In this document: positions 54,874 through 63,103 of the stretch, in pieces
Layout of the letters: the number at the start of each line of letters is the position of its first letter
How positions within the stretch are numbered: position 1 is the stretch's first letter
From: CAVQZA01 sp963718355
Lineage (GTDB): Bacteria; Actinomycetota; Thermoleophilia; Gaiellales; Gaiellaceae
Assembly (NCBI GenBank): GCA_963718355.1
Contig: CAVQZA010000015.1
Location: 17,279-81,278 of the forward strand
Reading direction: 5' to 3'
Length of the DNA stretch: 64,000 bases
Translations under genes and position numbers: made by a program
Notes under the pieces: model-generated
What the model saw: only the letters and a program-made list of their open reading frames with translations
Told to the model about the DNA's origin: nothing
Databases searched by the model: none

Positions 54874-54879
54874 CCGCGA

Positions 54880-54885
54880 AGTGTA
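54880..54885 (-). promoter_or_regulatory. -10 box TACACT, leaderless promoter of the small basic membrane gene
   Basis: TACACT on minus ends 6 nt before ATG 54873, with no ribosome site. Confidence 0.5.
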
Positions 54886-54914
54886 AGTCGTTTCGGCACG
54901 TTTTGCCTGCATAA

Positions 54915-54962
54915 GAACTCGTTTCAGAATGACGACATAGCGCTTCGTTCTGAAACGAGTTC
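54915..54962. repeat. Perfect 15-bp inverted repeat with 18-nt spacer
   Basis: GAACTCGTTTCAGAA (54915-54929) is repeated in exact reverse complement at 54948-54962, separated by an AT-leaning 18-nt spacer. It fills the 109-nt divergent gap between the small basic membrane gene and the GDPD gene. No T-run follows, so it does not look like a terminator. An operator or recombinase/MITE-like element is possible. Confidence 0.7.
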
Positions 54963-54982
54963 AATCAGCGAGTATCCGCATC

Positions 54983-55690
54983 GTGATCTCGCTGGATCGT
55001 GTCGACGGTCGTGTGCTGCGGATCGGCCACCGTGGGGCGCCCCTGCTTGCGCCCGAGAACACGTTGCGCTCGTTCGCCGCGGCGCTCGACCACGGCATGG
55101 ACATGGTCGAGCTGGACGTGCTCGAGCTGCGCGACGGCAGGATCGCAGTCGCGCACGATCCGCCGGCTGCGGGTGTCGAGCCACTGCTTCTCGACGAGAC
55201 GCTCGAGTTCCTGGCGGCGCGTGGGGCGCGCGTCCAGATCGACCTCAAGCTCCGCGACCCTGCGGGCGTCGTCGAGGCGGTGCGCCGCCACGCGCTCGTC
55301 GGGCACGCCTTCGTCAGCGGCGCCGGCTTCTCGGCGCTGCGGCGCGTGCGCGAGCTCGAGCCGGAGCTAAGGACCTCGCTGACCTATCCCGAGGACCGGT
55401 TCGGGATGACCAAGCGCGGCGGGCTCAACGCGCTCACCACGCCGGGCCTCTTCCTGATGCAGAGCATGCTGCCCACCCGGATCGGCGGAATGATCGAGCG
55501 ATCCGGCGCGACGGCGGTGACCCTGAACCACGCGGTCGTCACCGGCGCCGTCATCGACCGCTGCACTGCGCTCGGCGTGCCGGTGCTCGTCTGGACGGTG
55601 GACGATCCGGCCACCCGCAGGCGTCTGGAATCGCTCGGCGTCGCCGGTATCATCACCAACGACCCGAGGGTCTTCGAATCCCAGCCGTGA
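54983..55690 (+). CDS. Glycerophosphodiester phosphodiesterase
   Basis: The 235-residue TIM-barrel enzyme frees glycerol 3-phosphate from deacylated phospholipids. Motifs are RIGHRGAPLLAPENTLRSF, MDMVELDVLELRDGRIAVAH and the C-terminal VPVLVWTVDDPATRRRLESL followed by GVAGIITNDP. Metal and catalytic His/Glu residues (HRG, E-L-D, HD) are present. No signal peptide, so cytosolic. The start GTG 54983 follows the 15-bp inverted repeat by 20 nt. GTGA overlap with the next gene. Confidence 0.92.
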   Translation: MISLDRVDGRVLRIGHRGAPLLAPENTLRSFAAALDHGMDMVELDVLELRDGRIAVAHDPPAAGVEPLLLDETLEFLAARGARVQIDLKLRDPAGVVEAVRRHALVGHAFVSGAGFSALRRVRELEPELRTSLTYPEDRFGMTKRGGLNALTTPGLFLMQSMLPTRIGGMIERSGATAVTLNHAVVTGAVIDRCTALGVPVLVWTVDDPATRRRLESLGVAGIITNDPRVFESQP

Positions 55691-56649
55691 AGCGCACAGC
55701 CCTCATATCCGTTGCCGTCGCGATCGCGGTGCTGCTGGCCACTGCTGCGCAGGGCCCGGCCGCCACGGGCGCCCCGAAGACGCTTCCGTCGGGTGTCACG
55801 ATCGCCGGCGTCCCGGTCGGCGGGCTCCCGGTCTCGAGCGCGTACGCGGCGGTGCGGGCGGCGTTCGAGACGCAGTTCTCGCTCGTCGTCGGCAGCAAGC
55901 TCGAGCTCGTCGATCCCGCAGATCTCGGTGCCGTCGCCTACGCGAAGCGCGCCGTATGGGCCGCGCAGTCTGCGCGGCCGGGCACCAAGGTCCAGCTCCA
56001 GGTCGACGTGCGCCAGGGCCCCTTGCGCCGGTACCTCGCCGGGATCGCGAAGACGGTCGACGAGCCGGCCGTCGACGCGCAGCTCTCGCTCCGGACCCTC
56101 AAGCCACTGATCCGGCCGAGCCGCGCCGGGCTGAAGCTCGACCGCACTGCGACCGCGCGGGCCATCACGGCCGCGCTCGTCTCGGGGAGCCGCGACCCGC
56201 TCTTCGTGCCGACGAAGGTCGTCACGCCGACCGTGACGACGGCCAGCCTCGAGGCCCCGGTGATCGTGATCCACCGCGGCGCGAATCGCCTCAAGCTCTA
56301 CGACGGCGAGCGCCTCGTCCGCACCTTCCCCGTCGCCACCGGGCAGGCGATCTACCCGACGCCGCTCGGTGACTTCAAGATCGTTGTGCGCTGGAAGAAC
56401 CCATGGTGGTACCCGCCGAACGACGCGTGGGCGGCGGGCGAGAAGCCGACGCCGCCGGGCCCGGGCAACCCGCTCGGGACGCGCTGGATGGGCCTCTCGG
56501 CCCCGGGGGTCGGAATCCACGGCACGAACAACGAGAGCTCGATCGGCTACTCGCTCTCGCACGGCTGCATCCGCATGCACGTGGTCGACTCGGAATGGCT
56601 GTTCGACCACGTCGAGGTGGGCACACCTGTGTTCATCGTCGCGGCCTGA
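55687..56649 (+). CDS. L,D-transpeptidase (YkuD family), secreted
   Basis: The 320-residue protein has a signal helix (LISVAVAIAVLLATAAQGPA), a region about 35-190 that includes a peptidoglycan-binding-4-like segment (KLELVDPADLGAVAYA), and a YkuD domain with VIVIHRGANRLKLYDG and the active site GYSLSHGCIRMHVVD (catalytic C294). Such enzymes make 3-3 cross-links in peptidoglycan, or attach proteins to it. Start and stop overlap neighbours (GTGA, TGATG), so it is expressed with GDPD and the thioredoxin-like gene. Confidence 0.93.
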   Translation: MKRTALISVAVAIAVLLATAAQGPAATGAPKTLPSGVTIAGVPVGGLPVSSAYAAVRAAFETQFSLVVGSKLELVDPADLGAVAYAKRAVWAAQSARPGTKVQLQVDVRQGPLRRYLAGIAKTVDEPAVDAQLSLRTLKPLIRPSRAGLKLDRTATARAITAALVSGSRDPLFVPTKVVTPTVTTASLEAPVIVIHRGANRLKLYDGERLVRTFPVATGQAIYPTPLGDFKIVVRWKNPWWYPPNDAWAAGEKPTPPGPGNPLGTRWMGLSAPGVGIHGTNNESSIGYSLSHGCIRMHVVDSEWLFDHVEVGTPVFIVAA

Positions 56650-57215
56650 TGGCCCGCTGGGGGAAGCTCGCGGCCCAGGCGCTCGCTGTCGCTGCGGTCG
56701 TCGGCCTGTTCGCGCTGCTCGTCTGGAAGGTGACGCACCAGCCGGGGAGCGGCGTCGAGAAGGCACTCGCGTCCGGCAAGCATCCGCCCGCGCCGCTGTT
56801 CACGCTCTCGCGGCTCGACGGGCCCGGCAAGCTCGAGCTTGCCTCGCTGCGCGGCAAAGTGGTCGTCCTCAACTTCTGGGCCTCCTGGTGTGCGCCGTGC
56901 AAGTCGGAGCTGCCGGCGCTCGAAAAGACATGGCAGCAGTACAGGAAGCAAGGTCTCGTCGTGCTCGGCGTCGACGCCTGGGACGGCGCGAGTGACGCGA
57001 AGCACTTCGCGCACAAATACGGGATCACCTATCCGATCGTCCATGACGCGCCCGGCGCCGTGGTCGACCGCTACGGCGTGACCGGCTTCCCGGAGACGTT
57101 CTTCGTCGATCGCACGGGCCGGCTCGTCGGCGCCCACATCTCCGGCTCGATTCTCTCGTCGCGTGAGTTCAAGGCGCAGTACGACGCATCGATCCGTCGA
57201 GCGCTTCGGTCGTGA
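56649..57215 (+). CDS. Membrane-anchored thioredoxin-like protein (TlpA/ResA type)
   Basis: The 188-residue protein has an N-terminal anchor (ALAVAAVVGLFALLVWKV) and a thioredoxin fold with VVVLNFWASWCAPCKSELPA (C81, C84) and the cis-Pro region VTGFPETFFVDRTGRLVG. With CcmH and CcdA directly downstream, it probably reduces apocytochrome c heme-binding cysteines or other outside disulfides. ATG overlaps the preceding stop by one base. Confidence 0.92.
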   Translation: MARWGKLAAQALAVAAVVGLFALLVWKVTHQPGSGVEKALASGKHPPAPLFTLSRLDGPGKLELASLRGKVVVLNFWASWCAPCKSELPALEKTWQQYRKQGLVVLGVDAWDGASDAKHFAHKYGITYPIVHDAPGAVVDRYGVTGFPETFFVDRTGRLVGAHISGSILSSREFKAQYDASIRRALRS

Positions 57216-57664
57216 GGCCGATCCTCGTCGTGCTCGTCTTCCTCGCGCTCGCGCCGGCGGCGTTCGCGAGCGAGCAGCATCCGACCCTCGGCGAGCTCGA
57301 GGGCGAGGTGATGTGCCCGGTCTGCCACACGACCCTCGACCAGTCGAGCTCGCCCGTCGCCCGGCAGATCGAGGCATTCATCTCGGCGCGCATCGCGGCC
57401 GGAGACACGCGCGGCGAGATCAAGAACGAGCTCGTCGTGCAGTACGGGCCGGCGATCCTCGCGGCGCCGCCGCACAAGGGCTTCGGCCTCCTCGCCTGGT
57501 GGCTCCCGATCGCGGGGCTCCTCATCGGCGTCGGCGTCGTGACCGTCGCCGTCTGGCACTGGAGCCGCTCGCGCGAGCCGACCGAGCCCGCACCGCCGTC
57601 CGCCGCGCTCGAGCCCGACCTGGAGCGGCGCGTGGACGAGGAGCTCGCCCGCCTCGACGCATGA
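57212..57664 (+). CDS. ccmH: CcmH-like cytochrome c biogenesis protein
   Basis: The 150-residue protein has a signal peptide (PILVVLVFLALAPAAFA), the CcmH motif GEVMCPVCHTTLDQS with C35 and C38, a three-helix bundle (RQIEAFISARIAAGDTRGEI) and a C-terminal membrane helix (LLAWWLPIAGLLIGVGVVTV). CcmH reduces apocytochrome c in system I. His follows the CxxC where Gln is usual. The rest of system I (ccmA-G) is absent from the window. Overlaps with both neighbours. Confidence 0.9.
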   Translation: MRPILVVLVFLALAPAAFASEQHPTLGELEGEVMCPVCHTTLDQSSSPVARQIEAFISARIAAGDTRGEIKNELVVQYGPAILAAPPHKGFGLLAWWLPIAGLLIGVGVVTVAVWHWSRSREPTEPAPPSAALEPDLERRVDEELARLDA

Positions 57665-58374
57665 CCGGCCGGCTCCCGATCGCGTTCGCCGCCGGGTTCG
57701 TCTCGTTTCTCGCGCCCTGCGTGCTGCCGCTCGTACCGGGCTACCTCTCCGCCGTCTCCTCCGTCGATCCCGCGCAACTCGGCAAGCGCGGCACGGCTCG
57801 GCGCGTCACGGTCGCGAGCCTGCCCTTCATCGCCGGCTTCACGCTCCTCTTCGTGCTGCTCGGCGCGGGGGCGGGCGCCGCCGGCGGGTCGCTCGTCCAT
57901 AACCAGCGCGTGCTGCAGGAGATCGCCGGTTTCGTCGTGATCGTGCTCGGCCTCGCGTTGCTCGGGCTGCTGCCGGTGCCGGAGCGGCTGATCGCGCCGG
58001 GTCTCGTCGGCGGCGCGCAGCGGCGCGGCTCGGGGCTGCTCCTCGGCGCCGCGTTCGCGGTGTGCGCCGCGCCGTGCGTCGGCCCTGTACTCGCCTCGAT
58101 CCTGATCCTCGCCGGAGGTTCGAACACCGCGTGGGAAGGGTCGCTGCTCCTCTTCGCCTACTCGCTTGGCCTCGCGGTGCCATTCCTGCTCGCCGGAATC
58201 GCGTTCACCCGTGCGATGGGCGCGTTCCGCTGGCTGCGCGACCACTACACGGTGATCCGCGTCGTCAGCGGCGCGATCCTCGTCGCGCTGGGCCTGCTGC
58301 TCTTCTTCGACCGGTACTGGTGGCTGCGCGTCGGCATCAACCGGGCGCTGAACGTGTTCGGGCTCGGCGTCTGA
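57661..58374 (+). CDS. ccdA: Thiol-disulfide transporter CcdA
   Basis: The 237-residue membrane protein has six hydrophobic segments and the two reactive cysteine motifs FVSFLAPCVLPLVPGYLS and FAVCAAPCVGPVLASIL. CcdA carries electrons from cytosolic thioredoxin to outside thiol proteins such as the upstream TlpA-like protein. ATG 57661 overlaps ccmH (ATGA). It closes the operon GDPD-YkuD-TlpA-CcmH-CcdA. Confidence 0.93.
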   Translation: MTGRLPIAFAAGFVSFLAPCVLPLVPGYLSAVSSVDPAQLGKRGTARRVTVASLPFIAGFTLLFVLLGAGAGAAGGSLVHNQRVLQEIAGFVVIVLGLALLGLLPVPERLIAPGLVGGAQRRGSGLLLGAAFAVCAAPCVGPVLASILILAGGSNTAWEGSLLLFAYSLGLAVPFLLAGIAFTRAMGAFRWLRDHYTVIRVVSGAILVALGLLLFFDRYWWLRVGINRALNVFGLGV

Positions 58375-58390
58375 CGACCGCCCCAGGTGC

Positions 58391-58396
58391 TAGCCT
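58391..58396 (+). promoter_or_regulatory. -10 box TAGCCT of the receiver-like gene
   Basis: TAGCCT ends 6 nt before ATG 58403; no ribosome site is seen. Confidence 0.45.
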
Positions 58397-58402
58397 CGCC
58401 GC

Positions 58403-58717
58403 ATGGCCACGATCCTGTTGGCGGGGGTCGACCTCTTCTTCCGCTCGAAGCTCGAGGTGCTCCTGCCGGGCCATCGACTGATCACGGTCGACAGCGTCGA
58501 GCCGCCCGAGCTCGTGATCTGCGACATCTCGCGGATCGACGCGCAGGAGGTCGCCGACACATATCCGGACATCCCGATCCTCGGCTTCACGAACCACACC
58601 GACACGGCCGGGCTGCGCGGTGCGCACGAGGCAGGATTCGACCAGGTGATCGTGAAATCGGCCCTCGTGGAGCGTGCACCTGAACTGGTCGACGAACTGG
58701 TCGCATCGGTAGAGTAG
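58403..58717 (+). CDS. Stand-alone receiver-like protein
   Basis: The 104-residue protein folds like a CheY receiver: a first strand ATILLAGVDLFFRSKLEVLL, acceptor-Asp strand PELVICDISRIDAQEVADTY, Thr-containing strand ILGFTNHTDTAGLRGAHEAG and Lys strand FDQVIVKSALVERA. The Asp, Thr and Lys positions look filled, but the acidic pair after strand 1 is only VD. It may be a weak or non-phosphorylated receiver. It has a leaderless start and is followed 9 nt later by a ferredoxin gene. Partner unknown. Confidence 0.75.
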   Translation: MATILLAGVDLFFRSKLEVLLPGHRLITVDSVEPPELVICDISRIDAQEVADTYPDIPILGFTNHTDTAGLRGAHEAGFDQVIVKSALVERAPELVDELVASVE

Positions 58718-58726
58718 GACTCAGAT

Positions 58727-59029
<303 letters not shown>

Positions 59030-59032
59030 TCG

Positions 59033-60103
59033 TTAGACGGTGTAGGCGGGAAGGTCGACGCGCACGGTCGTGCCGCCGTCCTCGCCCTGCTCGACGCTGA
59101 AGCGGCCGTCGATCGCTCGGGCCCGCTCGGCGATCGCATCGAAGCTCGTGCGCCGCCGCTCGCCGGGCGCGTCGTCTGCGATCACGGTCGCGATCCCGCC
59201 GTCCTCCCCGAGCTCGACCCTGACCGTGACCTGGGACGGCGGGCCGCGGCGGATTGCGCCGTTCAGCGCCTCGCGGATGATCTGGTAGAGCGCGGCCTGC
59301 GTGTTCTCGCCGAGCTCCTCCGCCGGCTCGACGTCGACGTCGATCTGGATCTCGTTCGCCATCCCGAGCATCTCGGCCAGCGCGCGCACCGCCGTGCCGA
59401 AGCCCTGGTCGCGCAGCACCACCGGCTCGAGGTTGAACGAGAGGTCGCGCAGCTCGCGGATCGTCTGCCGGTGCCGGTCGAGCGCCGAGGCGATCACGGT
59501 CTTCGCCTGCTCGAGCTGGTCGGTGTCGATCGCGTGCTGGGCCCCGTCGAGCATCAGCGCAATCCCGGCCATCGACTGCACCGGGCCGTCGTGGAGGAAG
59601 AGCGCGAGGCGTCTGCGCTCGTCCTGCTCGGCGGTGATCAGCTGGTCGGAGAGCAGCGCGCGCGCGGCCTCGCGCACCTTCGCCTCCTCGAGCAGGCGCG
59701 CGTTCTCGACCGCGCGGCCCGCGACGTCGGTGAGCACTGCGGCCCGGGCGAGGTCGCCGCGCGAGAGCGTGCGGTCGGTCTGGATGCGGAGCGCCGCGAC
59801 CTCGGTGTCGCGAACCCGGATCGGCAGGGTGATCCCACCGCGCTCGCCCGCCGGCAGCAGGCTCGCGCGCGCGTCGAAGAGTCGCTCCGCCTCGAGGACC
59901 GTCTGCTCGAGGACATGCGTCTCCTCGAGGCTCGACGCGATCGCGGCGGTCGACTCGACGAGCTGCTCGAGGTGACTCGCTTGCGCCGAGAGCTCCTCTT
60001 CGATCTCGGTGTGCCGGCGCCGCTCGCTGAACACGAGGTAGAGCGCGACGGCCGCCGCCGCCAGCGCGAGCGCGGCGAGCACCGCGATCAGTGCAACGGT
60101 CAC
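59033..60103 (-). CDS. Sensor histidine kinase with degenerate ATP-binding domain
   Basis: The 356-residue protein has one N-terminal helix (IAVLAALALAAAAVALYLVF), a GAF-like domain (about 45-150) and a HisKA_3 dimerisation helix with DERRRLALFLHDGPVQSMAG (H171), as in NarX/DegS kinases. The HATPase part is altered. The N box reads REALNGAIRRG, with Gly282 where Asn is normal and Arg for His; the G1 box reads DDAPGERRRTS rather than DDGxGF. ATP binding may be weak. It follows the response regulator, whose TAG overlaps its GTG. Confidence 0.88.
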   Translation of the reverse strand: MTVALIAVLAALALAAAAVALYLVFSERRRHTEIEEELSAQASHLEQLVESTAAIASSLEETHVLEQTVLEAERLFDARASLLPAGERGGITLPIRVRDTEVAALRIQTDRTLSRGDLARAAVLTDVAGRAVENARLLEEAKVREAARALLSDQLITAEQDERRRLALFLHDGPVQSMAGIALMLDGAQHAIDTDQLEQAKTVIASALDRHRQTIRELRDLSFNLEPVVLRDQGFGTAVRALAEMLGMANEIQIDVDVEPAEELGENTQAALYQIIREALNGAIRRGPPSQVTVRVELGEDGGIATVIADDAPGERRRTSFDAIAERARAIDGRFSVEQGEDGGTTVRVDLPAYTV

Positions 60104-60732
60104 TAGTCGATGATCGCCTCACGCAGCGCGATCGCGACCGCGTGCGTGCGGGTGTCCGCCTCGAGCTTCGAGAGGATGTGGCGGACGTGGCTCTTGACCG
60201 TCTCCTGGCTGATGAAGAGGCGCGCCGCGACGTCCGCGTTCGACATCCCGTCGGCGAGCAGCTGCAGGATCTCGCGCTCGCGGCCGGTCAGCATGTCCGT
60301 CTGGTCCTTGCCGGGCAGGAACGACGGCATCAGGGCCGGGTCGACGTACCCCTCGCCCGCTGCGACCTTCTCGATCGCGCGCAGCAGCGTCGGGTGCGGA
60401 GCCTCCTTGAGGATGTAGCCCTTCGCGCCCGACTCGAGCCCGCGGCTGAGCAAGGAGCGCTCGCTGTAGGCCGTGAAGATGAGAACGGCGGTGTCGGGCA
60501 GGCGCTCGCTGAGGATCTTCGTCGCCTCGAGCCCGTCCATTCCCGGCATCCGCACGTCCATGATCACGACGTCCGGCCGCCGGCGCTCGGCGAGTGCGAC
60601 CGCGCTCTCGCCGTCGGCCGCCTCGCCCACGACGCGGATGTGCGGCGCCCGCGACAGCGACAGTCGCAGGCCCTCGCGGACGACTTCGTGGTCATCGACG
60701 ATCAGGCAGGTGATCTCGTTGCCCTCAGCCAC
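60103..60732 (-). CDS. NarL/LuxR-family response regulator
   Basis: The 209-residue regulator has a receiver domain with LIVDDHEVVREGLRLSL, acceptor D59 in VVIMDVRMPGMDGLEA and Lys in GAKGYILKEA. A LuxR HTH follows with LTGREREILQLLADGMSNAD and FISQETVKSHVRHILSKLEA. It is presumably phosphorylated by the kinase encoded immediately after it. GTG 60732 lies 9 nt after TAGACT (60747-60742). Target genes cannot be read from this sequence. Confidence 0.95.
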   Translation of the reverse strand: MAEGNEITCLIVDDHEVVREGLRLSLSRAPHIRVVGEAADGESAVALAERRRPDVVIMDVRMPGMDGLEATKILSERLPDTAVLIFTAYSERSLLSRGLESGAKGYILKEAPHPTLLRAIEKVAAGEGYVDPALMPSFLPGKDQTDMLTGREREILQLLADGMSNADVAARLFISQETVKSHVRHILSKLEADTRTHAVAIALREAIID

Positions 60733-60741
60733 AGTCTGCGC

Positions 60742-60776
60742 AGTCTAGTCCCCGCTGCGGCAGTCTCCGCGATACT
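60742..60776. promoter_or_regulatory. Divergent promoters of the response regulator and metallo-hydrolase genes
   Basis: TAGACT on minus (60747-60742) ends 9 nt before GTG 60732. GATACT on plus (60771-60776) ends 6 nt before ATG 60783. Neither start has a ribosome site. Confidence 0.42.
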
Positions 60777-60782
60777 CGTCCC

Positions 60783-61724
60783 ATGGCGCCCGTTGCCGAG
60801 CGGATCGAAGACGGAATCCTGCGTGTGACGCTCCCCCTGCCGAGCCGGCCGGGGCATGTTCACACCTACCTCCTCGAGGGCGACGACGGCTGGACGCTCG
60901 TCGACACCGGGCTCGGGCTTCCGGATGCGAAAGAGCGCTGGGCCGAGGAGTTGGCGGGCTTCGAGGTGCGCCGGATCGTGATCACCCACATGCACCCAGA
61001 CCACGTTGGCGCGGCCGCCGATGTCCGCGACCTGACGGGCGCCGAGGTGCTCGAGGGAGAGCTCGACTACGAGCAGTGCCTGCTCGTGTGGGGCAATCCC
61101 GAATGGCCGGGCCGGATCGCCTCGTGGTTCCTCGCGAACGGAGTGCCGACCGCAGTCGCGAACGAGCTGCTCGAGGTCGGCTTCATCTACGGCTCGTTCA
61201 TCCGCTACGCCGAGGCCCCGACTCGTCTCGAGCCGGGCGCGCTCGTCGACGGCTGGGAGGTCGTGCCGATGCCCGGCCACGCCGACGGTCAGCTCTGTCT
61301 GTTCAAGGATGGAGTCCTGATCGCGGCCGATCACCTGCTGACCCCGATCTCACCCGCCGTCGGGCTCTACCCGGACAGTCGCCCGGATCCGCTCGGCGAC
61401 TTCATCGCCTCGCTGGAGCGCACGATCGAGCTTGATGCGCGGCTGGCGCTCGGCGGCCACGGCGCAAGGATCGACGATCCGACCGGGCGCGCGCGCGAGC
61501 TCCTCGAGCACCATCGTGTGCGGCTCGCCCGGACGGCGGCGTCGCTCTCCGGCGCCCCGCGCTCCGGCTACGAGGTCTCGCTGAATCTCTTTGGCCGCGA
61601 GCTGAAGCCGGCGGCCCGTCGCTTCGCAGTCGCGGAGACGCTTTCGCATCTCGAACGGCTCGTCTTCGAGGGTGGGGCCGCGCGAGCCGATGCCGACGGC
61701 CTCGTTACCTATACTGCCGCGTAG
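60783..61724 (+). CDS. MBL-fold metallo-hydrolase
   Basis: The 313-residue enzyme has the beta-lactamase fold with IVITHMHPDHVGAAADVRDL (HxHxDH), MPGHADGQLCLFKDG and LIAADHLL for the remaining zinc ligands. A C-terminal winged-helix-like domain from about 230 has ARELLEHHRVRLARTAASLS, as in LACTB2-type or lactone-hydrolase-like members. Substrate unknown; thioester, RNA or lactone hydrolysis are all possible. It starts from a leaderless-type ATG opposite the two-component pair. Confidence 0.9.
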   Translation: MAPVAERIEDGILRVTLPLPSRPGHVHTYLLEGDDGWTLVDTGLGLPDAKERWAEELAGFEVRRIVITHMHPDHVGAAADVRDLTGAEVLEGELDYEQCLLVWGNPEWPGRIASWFLANGVPTAVANELLEVGFIYGSFIRYAEAPTRLEPGALVDGWEVVPMPGHADGQLCLFKDGVLIAADHLLTPISPAVGLYPDSRPDPLGDFIASLERTIELDARLALGGHGARIDDPTGRARELLEHHRVRLARTAASLSGAPRSGYEVSLNLFGRELKPAARRFAVAETLSHLERLVFEGGAARADADGLVTYTAA

Positions 61725-61774
61725 ATCTTCTTGGCAGACGATCTTCCCAGTACAGACGCCCCACTAGGCGGGGC

Positions 61775-63103
61775 ATGACCCTAACGCTCGAGCTGGTCGC
61801 CGTTGCGGCGATCATCCTTCTGAACGCATTCTTCGTCGCCGCCGAGTACGGCCTCGTGACGGTGCGGCGCACGCGGCTCGCCGAGCTCGAGCAGCAGGGG
61901 AACCGTCGCGCGCGCGCCGTGATGCGGATCACGGCCAACCCGCCTCGCTTCATTGCGGCCATGCAGCTCGGCGTCACGCTCACGAGCCTGGCGATCGGAG
62001 CGCTCGGCGAGCACGCGCTCGTGAAGGTCTTCGACCCGTTCGTGGCGACGGTCATCGCCGTGATTCTTGCGTTCCTCATCATCACGTTCTTCCATGTCGT
62101 GATCGGCGAGCTCGTGCCGAAGGGCGTCGCGCTCAATTATCCGGAGCGGACGGCGCTCGCGGTGTCGAACCCGGTGCGTGGCTTCTTCGTGCTGATGAAG
62201 CCGGTGATCTGGGTGCTCCAGCGGTCGACGGAGCTCGTCCTCCAGGCGCTTGGTCTCCAGTCCGACATGGAGGGCGGGGTGCACTCGGAGGCCGAGCTGC
62301 GGATGCTGCTCGGTGACGCGACCCGGCGCGGTGAGATCGAGCCGCAGGAGCAGGAGATGCTCTACAAGGTCTTCGACTTCGCCGACAAGGAGGCCTCCGA
62401 CGTGATGGTGCCGCGGCCCGAGGTGGTCGCGCTCTCGATCGACCTGCCGCCCGAGGAGATGCTCGCGGCGGTGATCGACTCGCCGTACACGCGCTACCCC
62501 GTCTACCGCGGCTCGCTCGACGAGATCGTCGGCGTTCTCCACGTTCGCGACCTCTTCTCGGCGATGCACGACGTCGGCCTCGCGAACGCACGTGTCGAGG
62601 ACATCCTCCGGCCCGTCTACATCGTCCCCGAGACGAAGGACCTCGCCGCCCTGCTCGCCGAGTTCCGGCGCACAAAGCAGCACATGGCGATCGTCGTCGA
62701 CGAGTACGGCGCGATGGAGGGGATCGTCACCCTCGAGGATCTACTCGAGGAGATCGTGGGCGAGATCGCCGACGAGTACGACCTTCCCGACGAGACGGTC
62801 GAGCAGGTCGACGAGCACACGATCCGCATCGACGGCACCTTCACGATCGACGACTTCAACGAGCAGTTCGGGACGGCGCTGCCGGACGAGGACTACCACA
62901 CGATTGCGGGCTTCGTCTTCGGCGAGCTCGGCCGCGCCGCCGAGCCGCGCGACGAGGTGGCCTGGGACGGCGTGTGCTTCACCGTGATCGACGTCGAAGG
63001 CTCACGGATCGAGCGGCTCGAGGTGCGGTTCGAGAAGCGACAGAAAGAGGACTCTGGCTACGATCACGAAGACCCGCAGATCGAGCAAGGAGAATCGCTT
63101 TGA
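61775..63103 (+). CDS. CNNM/CorC-type transporter with CBS pair (hemolysin family)
   Basis: The 442-residue protein has a CNNM membrane domain (about 1-190) with NAFFVAAEYGLVTVRRTRLA and VIGELVPKGVALNYPERTAL. Two CBS domains (about 205-330) follow with DVMVPRPEVVALSIDLPPEE and HMAIVVDEYGAMEGIVTLED. The CorC/HlyC domain comes last (DEHTIRIDGTFTIDDFNEQF). Relatives export magnesium or other divalent cations, gated by ATP-Mg at the CBS pair. GCCCC/GGGGC can pair just before the ATG. The cupredoxin start overlaps its stop (TTGA). Confidence 0.93.
   Translation: MTLTLELVAVAAIILLNAFFVAAEYGLVTVRRTRLAELEQQGNRRARAVMRITANPPRFIAAMQLGVTLTSLAIGALGEHALVKVFDPFVATVIAVILAFLIITFFHVVIGELVPKGVALNYPERTALAVSNPVRGFFVLMKPVIWVLQRSTELVLQALGLQSDMEGGVHSEAELRMLLGDATRRGEIEPQEQEMLYKVFDFADKEASDVMVPRPEVVALSIDLPPEEMLAAVIDSPYTRYPVYRGSLDEIVGVLHVRDLFSAMHDVGLANARVEDILRPVYIVPETKDLAALLAEFRRTKQHMAIVVDEYGAMEGIVTLEDLLEEIVGEIADEYDLPDETVEQVDEHTIRIDGTFTIDDFNEQFGTALPDEDYHTIAGFVFGELGRAAEPRDEVAWDGVCFTVIDVEGSRIERLEVRFEKRQKEDSGYDHEDPQIEQGESL

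Noticed and set aside
61753..61774. GCCCC/GGGGC hairpin before the CNNM gene as a terminator
   Set aside because: The stem is five pairs, runs directly into the ATG and has no T-run; a translational effect is as likely.
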